Assembly (NCBI RefSeq): GCF_004359215.1 | Contig: NC_090621.1 | Location: forward strand, 1,245,036 to 1,280,752 | DNA length: 35,717 nt | Direction of reading: 5' to 3' | From: Bremia lactucae | Taxonomy: Eukaryota > Oomycota > Peronosporomycetes > Peronosporales > Peronosporaceae | In this document: piece by piece, positions 29,478 to 35,717 of the stretch | How positions within the stretch are numbered: position 1 is the stretch's first letter | How the letters are laid out: every line of letters begins with the position of its first letter | The notes under the pieces: model-generated | The model's input: the letters and a program-made list of their open reading frames with translations, nothing else | Told to the model about the DNA's origin: nothing | The model's database searches: none | Program-made: the position numbers and the translations under genes

Positions 29478-31240
29478 CTTTGCCTGTTACGTCAGAGTGT
29501 TGGTAGTCCGTATCGATGGACTTTGGCTTCAAATTTCTTGAAAAAAAACGAACGATGGTATTCTTGTGTTTCTTGATCGTTTCAGCAAGGCGTACCATCT
29601 TGCTGTACTCGTGTCTTTGTTGACACGATATTTCAACTTGATGACTTACACCATGAACTGGTTCGTGATTGAGATTCCCAGTTACAACAGGATTTTGGCA
29701 ACAAGTGTTCGAATTATTTGGAACTCGAGTGAAATTTGAGCTTCTGACCATTCTGAAACAGATGGCCCGACAGAACGTGCAAATTTGTCCTCCAGTAGAT
29801 ACTTGGAGGATACACCCAGTTGGAGTGGCTCTTGCCGATGGCAAAATTTGCCATCAACAATTTGGTACATGCCACATCAGAGCATACACCGTTTTCGTGA
29901 TTGGCTTTCGCCATCTACGTATACCCACCTTGTTTGAGAATGACCGTCATTTAAAAGGGGACTCTTTGAGCAAAGAACAGTCGATTTTTTGCTCATCATG
30001 CATTAATTTTACAGACAATGCAAAGTATGTTAATATTGATTCAATCATCATTGAAGTGGAGCAACTCATTAATAGCGATAAGGCTATTACTGACTCTGAT
30101 AACGATGCTGAAAGATTTAGCATCGAAAACAATAATATAAGTGAGGACACAATAACGCCCTCACTAAAGAGGAAATAATATATCCGCAGTGCGCAGCGGT
30201 CGCACTAGCGAGAAAAAATTGAGTCAGCAGGAAAATTTCTGCTGGCTTCAGAAGCAGTGGTCCGTTTCGTACCTTATTCCAACGCTGATGCGGTGAACCG
30301 TCAGAAACGAAATGCTGATTAAAATAGAAAAGCAAACATTTTCTATTAAAAAGTTAACGATCTTGCCGGATTGTCTTCTGTCTTTGGTAAATCTACAAAA
30401 GCATGCAGTGAGTAATGTGGGTAGTGATAATTTACTTCCCTTGTATATCGGCCCATTCCGTAAATTGCACCTCTAAGGCAATACATACAAGATCAAATTG
30501 CCTCTTATGATGCGTATGCATCCTATGTCTTACATTAGAAGTCTTCGATCGTAGTATCAGTATGAGGCTTCTTCCGGGTCCGAATTAAACGGGCACTTGC
30601 CAAGGCGTTCGGCAAAATTGATAGTCTTTGAAAAGAGATTGCAGCTATATCCTTCAATGAAATCTCCTGACGATCTGTCAAAACATGTCACAAAGGGTCG
30701 GATGTTTTTGTTCATTTGCCAGTTGATGATAGCAACTTGCGCGCAGTTTTTCAACTGTTCGCAAGTAGCACCGTTGACCGTCGTCGCTTACTCGCGACGA
30801 AAGGAGCCTTCGTAATCAACGCTCTCCCGTAAATCCAGGCGAAGTGATTCAAGCTACAAAGATGACTCAATTTTGTCGAATAAAACAAACCCCATATTTT
30901 CTCACCCTCTCAATCCATTGACGAATATGAGTGGTGAAGAAGCGCTTTCTATTCGAATGCGTTATCGGTCCTCGGTGAGGTAAATCATTCGTTGGCGAGA
31001 GTATCCACCCTCTCCTGATAGCTCAAAATCTCGTTCCCAGATAAAAATTGACCCTCCGGATCTCGTCTAGTAGTTCAGCAAGACTCATCCTCTTCGTCGG
31101 AGGGTCCATCAGAGAACGAACACTCCTCGCACTCGTGAAGGATTGGAGGTTCTCAACCAGTTCGCACATCATACAATAGATGCTTATCCCCCAATTAGCG
31201 TCTTTATGAGGGAGCTAGCCTTTGCGCAATTTAAGCTGAA
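29478..31240 (+). pseudogene. Gypsy integrase and 3' region remnant
   Basis: Broken integrase core text starts near 29495 (SVSMDFGFKF). It continues as FPVTTGFWQQVFELFGTRVK in frame 29669-30178, then AYTVFVIGFRHLRIPTL and an acidic linker (SDNDAERFSIENNNISED). The C-terminal part follows in other frames (NVGSDNLLPLYIGPFR near 30425, then MRMHPMSYIRSLR). The acidic linker corresponds to the duplicated region of element A1 (1561-2255). From 30560 to 31240 the 3' internal region has no clear domain. It ends at a purine run (gagagggtgga) before an LTR. Confidence 0.72.
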
Positions 31241-31296
31241 ATCGAAATGAACCAACACTTGCTGGTATTGAGAGGGTGGAGTAATAGTACTCTCTG

Positions 31297-31850
31297 TCAC
31301 GCTACATCGGTAATTATAGTTAGTGTTGTTTGGTGATGATGCAACGAGGAGTCCCGTTCCAAAAAGATATTTCATACAAGAGAAATAATAAATATTTTTT
31401 TCTAGAAAAGAGATAAAACTATCAGTTCTATAAGAGCAATTAAGTAAAGAAGTATAAATCATTACTGTTATTAGTTGCGACTTAACAATTCCAATTTTGC
31501 CAAATTTGGCAATACTAACGCAATAAGATAAATGTTCTGTTGATTAATTGATTTAAATGTAATTTTTTTTACTTACCCCGCCAAACGTTTCAAGACACGA
31601 TTAGGCGGTGCGCAAGGAGGCGCATTGCATAGTTACTTTATTAACATATTAACGCCAGTGGATATAAATCGCTAAAAATGAATTTAATATATTAATACAG
31701 CTTTAGTTTTCCCCTATACTCAAGCCTTTGTATTAATCCTTAATAAATAAGAATTCTTAGCTACTAAAAACCTTCCTCTACACTTCGTGTATGTGAATTA
31801 ATCGAGGCACCTCACCTTCATCGTTAGCACTGTAGGTTCGCTAGTAGGTT
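31297..31850 (+). repeat. LTR, gypsy family B, 3'-truncated
   Basis: It starts tgtcacgctacatcgg, a decayed version of the family-B start TGTAACGCGGTGTACC, and contains accccgccaaacgtttcaag. The terminal CCCCGTTACA is absent. At about 31850 it abuts a minus-strand gag fragment. Confidence 0.65.
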
Positions 31851-32784
31851 CTATACCTCCGTTATCTTGTCGTTTCGGAGGACGAAAAGCCCCAGAGTAG
31901 CCTTAAGACTGAAGTCCACCTGTTCCGCTATAACAATCGCAAGTGCAAGCCGGAACAGGCATGTCTTGGAAGTACTATCTGCAAGATCTCTAACAAATAC
32001 AGTTACCTGCATTTGTGCATCGATTGGATGGCTCATGATACAACTGACCAGGTATTGTGTATGTTGGGCATAAGCGTAATTGTCACGCATTCCCTGCTTC
32101 AATTCCAGGAGCTCGGCTCGAGCCCTAAATTCGGCACGTGGCGCTCATGTATTTGCCTGAGCTGAGTCTGTAAGACTTCATACGACCCGAAGATTAATGG
32201 GTCGTGAAGCTTGATCCCCAAGGCCCAATATTTTGGCACGTCCGGTCAAGTTGGAAATGCTAAACTTCAATTTCATCGCATCACTCGGATACGTTCAGCT
32301 TCAATGGTGCCATCTAATTCGACGAATCATCTTAAAAGAAAATTGCCTTCAACTGCCTTAAACTTATAGACTTCAATTTTTGACCTTTCGGCCCCCGGTA
32401 ATTTGGCGGTCTTCTCAATCGCCACTGAGTCGGGCTATACAGGTGACTTGGACCAGTCACCTGCAATGTCATCAATACATGATATATTCCAGTCACCTCC
32501 AATGGAAGAAGGCGTTGATATATTTCTTGCAGTAGAAGCATTAGCGTCTACTGAAATAATTTGCCTTACTGACAGCTACACTGATCCGTGCAGCTGCCAT
32601 CATCTGGGGAAGCTACACACAATATTTGTGTGTGAGGAGCGACTTTCGTCAAAAGGCCTGCAAATTCTTTTAGCGTTGCTAAACCAGTAGGGCGCTCCGC
32701 ACCTACTGGTCTCGACCGTTTTTATTACAATCCACCTCACAGGTGCGATTTCGCAACAGCGTTGGATCCGCATACTCCGCAGTT
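31851..32784 (-). pseudogene. Scrambled gypsy gag and gag-protease junction fragments
   Basis: The minus-strand frame 32102-31851 gives gag text (NYAYAQHTQYLVSCIMSHP, VTVFVRDLADSTSKTCLFRL), and upstream gag text continues to about 32400. The stretch 32620-32780 matches 8790-8950 of the other family-B element, which lies downstream of gag there. Read from the LTR leftward, the order here is therefore gag-protease junction, then gag, the reverse of normal. Confidence 0.6.
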
Positions 32785-33261
32785 CCAGTCAACCTACTCT
32801 GCTTACAGTGAAGGTGATGTGCCTCGTAACTTCACGTACTCAAAGCTACAGAGGAAGGTTTCTATGACGCTAAGGTAATTGAGCTTCTAGGCTCTAGACT
32901 AAGGCTTCAATTAAAGAAAAGTGAAACTGTAATAAAGTATTAGGCTCTTACGTAACGATCTTCTATCGACCGCTAACTTAATGATATTAATAACTTACTA
33001 TCTTTGGCGCCTACTCGCGCACCGCCCAATCGTGTCTTGTGACGAATGACGGCGGGATTAAGCTTAACTCATATCAACCAATTAATAGAACTAACTTTTA
33101 TTGCGTCATTATTACCAATTTTGGCAATATTGGGGACTCTTATGTCAAATAATTAAATAAGATTAATATTTTCACTTCTTTGCTTATTTTCTTTTATACA
33201 ACATAGTATTCAGTATCACTTTTTTAGAAAACAATAGTTATATATGGTACACCGCGTTACA
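32785..33261 (-). repeat. LTR, gypsy family B, inverted
   Basis: On the plus strand it ends tggtacaccgcgttaca, the complement of the family start TGTAACGCGGTGTACC, and includes accgcccaatcgtgtcttgtg. The inner end near 32785 is truncated at the joint with gag-protease fragments. Confidence 0.75.
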
Positions 33262-33362
33262 CATCAAAAAAGATTTGCGAAAGCAAATTTTGATGGGAGA
33301 AAAAAAAAACACTTTTACGAAATATATGTTTATATATATATTTCGTAAAAGTGTTTTTTTTA
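33262..33362. repeat. Two adjacent hairpins directly outside an LTR
   Basis: The first (33262-33295) has arms catcaaaa and ttttgatg around tttgc-gaaa-gcaaa. The second (33301-33361) has near-perfect arms of about 25 bp (aaaacacttttacgaaat and its complement) around a short TA-rich loop. The arms end in A and T runs. Confidence 0.88.
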
Positions 33363-33379
33363 ATTTTTAAGGCAATAAC

Positions 33380-34400
33380 TTCTTAAATAAAAATTGTATC
33401 CTAGACCGACACAGGTGAAAGTCGCGATCAAGTCATCGAAAGGAGCAAGTACTTACAGAGATGATGTTGCTTCGCGTGTAAAGCATAACTCTCATGAGGA
33501 CCTGAGCCAATTAATTGTCCATCAGTCTTCGTTTAAATGAACAATAAATGTTGAGTTCTTTAATGCTAGTCCCGGCCGGAAGTTTGTATTCGCATTTGTA
33601 CGGAGAAATGAATTTGAGACGCTATGCAGATTCGATAAGGCGACAAGGCGACTGCCATTGATACAGACGTTCGCATAGCCCTCTTCTGCCTACTCTATCG
33701 TGGCACTTTAGACGTCGGGGTTTTGACCGTATTCAAAAGAGTTATGATTGAAGTCGCTCCATTCGCCATAGTAGAAGAAAGTCAGTCCATTTGGCGTGCA
33801 ATACTATAAGAATGGCAAAGTCGCATTATCATTATTGCCACCATCGAAGAGCGAGCAATCGACGCACACCATTCGGAAAATGTCAAGATACGAGCCAGCA
33901 TTAGAGCAAAGTGTCCTTCTAGCAATCGATCGTACGAATTGGTCTCCGAAAGGCGAGACAAGTAAGTGATTGGAAGCTCTAGCTTAGAAGCCTCCGACTG
34001 CAACACTCTTATGTGGAAAATTCAGAACAAAAAACTCTGAGCACGCTTTGCATCGTTAAGAATATATCTGTAGTACCCATGAGAAGCTCGTCTGATAAGC
34101 TAAGTGCTCCAAACCTTTGGCCGTAGCATGTATACAAACTTTTAAACGGTCTTATTTCATCATTACCGACCTCAAACCACTGAGAAAAACATTCAATGTA
34201 CCTTCGTTTGTGCAGTGCACCAAGAAGACCGAGAGATGGCCAAATACGTCATGATTCGTTTTACAATCGTGACATTTATATTGCGAAAATTTAAACAATT
34301 TGAGAAGTGAGACAAGCTCCACGGTGAAACGAGAGCTGCCTCGGTGATCGACATCATTCGATCAAATTTCTTTTAACGTTGTCATGCTCAACTACAGACA
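33380..34400 (-). pseudogene. Decayed coding sequence of unknown family
   Basis: Minus-strand translation gives protein-like pieces in changing frames. They include KLFKFSQYKCHDCK and HLSVFLVHC near 34250-34300. A 74-codon piece (34006-33782) contains LPITYLSRLSETNSYDRLLE. Next comes VCVDCSLFDGGNNDN, then PNGLTFFYYGEWSDFNHNSF near 33780-33740, and finally NVCINGSRLVALSNLHS near 33640. The pieces are collinear. The last two weakly suggest a concanavalin-A-like or lectin fold, but I do not recognise the family. It is not obviously retroelement-derived. Confidence 0.4.
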
Positions 34401-34464
34401 AAATGGTTTTTTTTGTTTCGCACAGGTCTTTTGATGTCGCAATCAGGTGCTTTGTGTATCGGTC

Positions 34465-34619
34465 GCTACGACTTGTTCTGCTTCAGTACAAGTCCACTCC
34501 GCACTGCTTCAGTTGCGAGTGGTGCCTTACGTCACTTCACGAACACTAGAACGTGCAGAGGAATCCTTCTCGTTAGGACAACTACCTTGAAGAGGGTTAA
34601 ATGAAAAATGTATTAATAT
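34465..34619 (-). repeat. Partial family-A LTR interrupted by a second LTR
   Basis: The text tacgacttgttctgcttcag, gcagttgcgagtg-like and acgtgcagagga repeats that of the adjoining LTR at 34630-34730. It breaks off at 34619, where a full LTR begins, so it is a nested target or a tandem remnant. Confidence 0.7.
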
Positions 34620-35142
34620 GGTAACGGGGCACTACGACTTGTACTGTTTCAGTACAAGTCCACTTCGCACTGCTTCAGTTGCGAGTGAGGCCTAAATTAT
34701 TTCACGTATACTAGTACGTGCAGAGAAAGACTCCTCTTTAGGTAATTAGCTTAAGAGGGTAAAATGAATACTGTATTGAATATAATTAAGTGTCTCTTGT
34801 TCTACCTTTGTAAACGCTAACTTATTTATAATCTAATACTAAACATGTAAATGAATTCTTATCTGTAACTCTCTCTTTGATTACTTCTACAGCTGATAAG
34901 TCTGCGAATTAAAATGGTATATTGGTCTATACCTATTTACGGATAAGACTTCTGAATATTACTATATAATGTAATCTCCTCCAAATATTATCTACCTTTT
35001 AGATAATATATTAATTAACAACCTTTAAGTTTTGATTTCATGTTACGATACACCCCGTTACATCACCCCTCCCTTAAACGACAATCACTCTAAATTTCAT
35101 CGAATGGAGTGGTCGCTATGTGACCACTTAATTTTTAAACCG

Positions 35143-35598
35143 ATGTTGATTGGTCAGATCCATCATTTTAAATTCCATCGCATGAAGGATCAACTCATGC
35201 CGGGTGACGATAGTGCTGCGCCTTCGGCTGCACGAACCGCAGCCGCGGGTGACGCACTGATAGCTCTTGCGACAAACGGAACGTCTGCCATAGTGTCTTT
35301 CACTCTCACAACACTAGATGTTGCGAGTGCACGTGGTGATTCACCACGTGAATACGACCCCTCTTTGGAGGTCGACTATGAATGCGAGTCGGATGAAGTG
35401 GCCGACTCGGGGAGAATGGAACAGTCGCCTGATATACATCTGGCGACTGTCAATGAGCCTTCGAATGAGAGAGCTCATTCTGATACACAAGTAAACAGTC
35501 TATTTGGATCCCACGATGAGGATGATCCCTCATCGCCCGTACGATCTACCATACGGTCACCTGAACGTACTCTGTGCAAGGTGACGACGATGGCATAA
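35143..35598 (+). CDS. Antisense ORF 1, second copy, 151 aa
   Basis: This is the same length, start (MLIGQIHHFKFHRMK) and stop as 3530-3075. About ten of 151 residues differ, including VL to RT at residues 31-32, K to E near residue 85 and DTR to DTQ near 115. Most nucleotide differences change the protein. The ORF is antisense to the retroelement. The frame is open further upstream into the LTR, but the ATG at 35143 is the one shared by both copies. Confidence 0.5.
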   Translation: MLIGQIHHFKFHRMKDQLMPGDDSAAPSAARTAAAGDALIALATNGTSAIVSFTLTTLDVASARGDSPREYDPSLEVDYECESDEVADSGRMEQSPDIHLATVNEPSNERAHSDTQVNSLFGSHDEDDPSSPVRSTIRSPERTLCKVTTMA

Positions 35599-35717
35599 GC
35601 CATCGTAAGAAAGTTCCTGTGGTACTTCTGCTTCAGTGGGTACCACTCAGGGGAGTGAAGACATAGAATTTCTCATCTCGCCCCTGAAAAGAATCCGTGG
35701 CTTTTGTCAGAACGGCT
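35599..35717 (+). pseudogene. Start of antisense ORF 2 region, second copy (cut by window end)
   Basis: It aligns with 3074-2955 on the other strand, but gacagcaaaatgtctcat has become gacatagaatttctcat. The candidate ATG of antisense frame 2 is lost and an in-frame TAG appears. This copy of frame 2 therefore cannot start where the left copy could. Confidence 0.5.

Larger units (their letters stand above)
34620..35717 (-). mobile_element. Gypsy family A element, inverted copy, 3' end (continues beyond window)
   Basis: The LTR occupies 34620-35062 on the minus strand (ggtaacgggg to CCCCGTTACA). The complement of the polypurine tract (tcacccctccctt) lies at 35063, followed by the same internal 3' region as 2955-3609 of element A1, including antisense frame 1 and the start of frame 2. 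Its orientation is opposite to the element at 1-4061. Confidence 0.88.

Noticed and set aside
29947..30150. Minus-strand frame of 67 codons
   Set aside because: It is antisense to the acidic linker of the plus-strand gypsy integrase remnant.
32403..32690. 95-codon plus-strand frame
   Set aside because: It is antisense to gag and gag-protease fragments that match the minus-strand element at 8790-9700.

Overview
The window reads as nuclear DNA of a plant-pathogenic oomycete, most likely a downy mildew or Phytophthora relative. The retrotransposon proteins have the character of oomycete Ty3/gypsy families. The host genes have short GT-AG introns (about 47-68 nt). The gene set (kinesin-14, Rab GDI, a FANCE-like protein, an RME-8/DNAJC13-like protein) is eukaryotic. 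The species cannot be fixed from sequence alone.

Layout. Bases 1-11290 are transposon debris. They hold the 3' part of a Ty3/gypsy element (A1: RNase H, broken integrase, two antisense reading frames, LTR at 3610-4061), a Ty1/copia scrap, and two decayed family-B gypsy elements that meet head to head near 6139. They end with a short piece of a third LTR family (C). Bases 11424-22602 are a compact gene island with four intact-looking host genes. On the minus strand lie a nine-exon kinesin-14 (11424-14513) and an intronless Rab GDP-dissociation inhibitor (14979-16367). Divergent from GDI on the plus strand is a three-exon FANCE-like protein (17261-18886). On the minus strand again is a two-exon protein (19025-22602) that starts like RME-8/DNAJC13 and ends in a Cys-rich segment plus a cytochrome-b5-like heme domain. 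Bases 23201-24302 are a Mutator-like element with terminal inverted repeats of about 185 bp and a deleted, OTU-protease-like open frame. Bases 25271-35717 are again nested, truncated gypsy and copia remnants, ending in an inverted copy of the element seen at the left edge.

Large-scale structure. A block of about 2.46 kb (3641-6112) recurs in the same orientation at 26775-29230, at roughly 99% identity beyond its LTR part, so it brackets the gene island. The outermost elements (1-4061 and 34620-35717) are copies of one family in opposite orientation.

Roles. The four host genes do not form a pathway. They serve housekeeping work: spindle or microtubule motility (kinesin-14), Rab recycling (GDI), endosomal function (RME-8-like) and interstrand crosslink repair (FANCE-like). 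The observations most worth checking are the RME-8-like/cytochrome-b5 fusion and the antisense reading frames between the integrase and 3' LTR of the outer gypsy family. Exon boundaries and translations were worked out by hand from splice signals and reading frame; no database search was possible.
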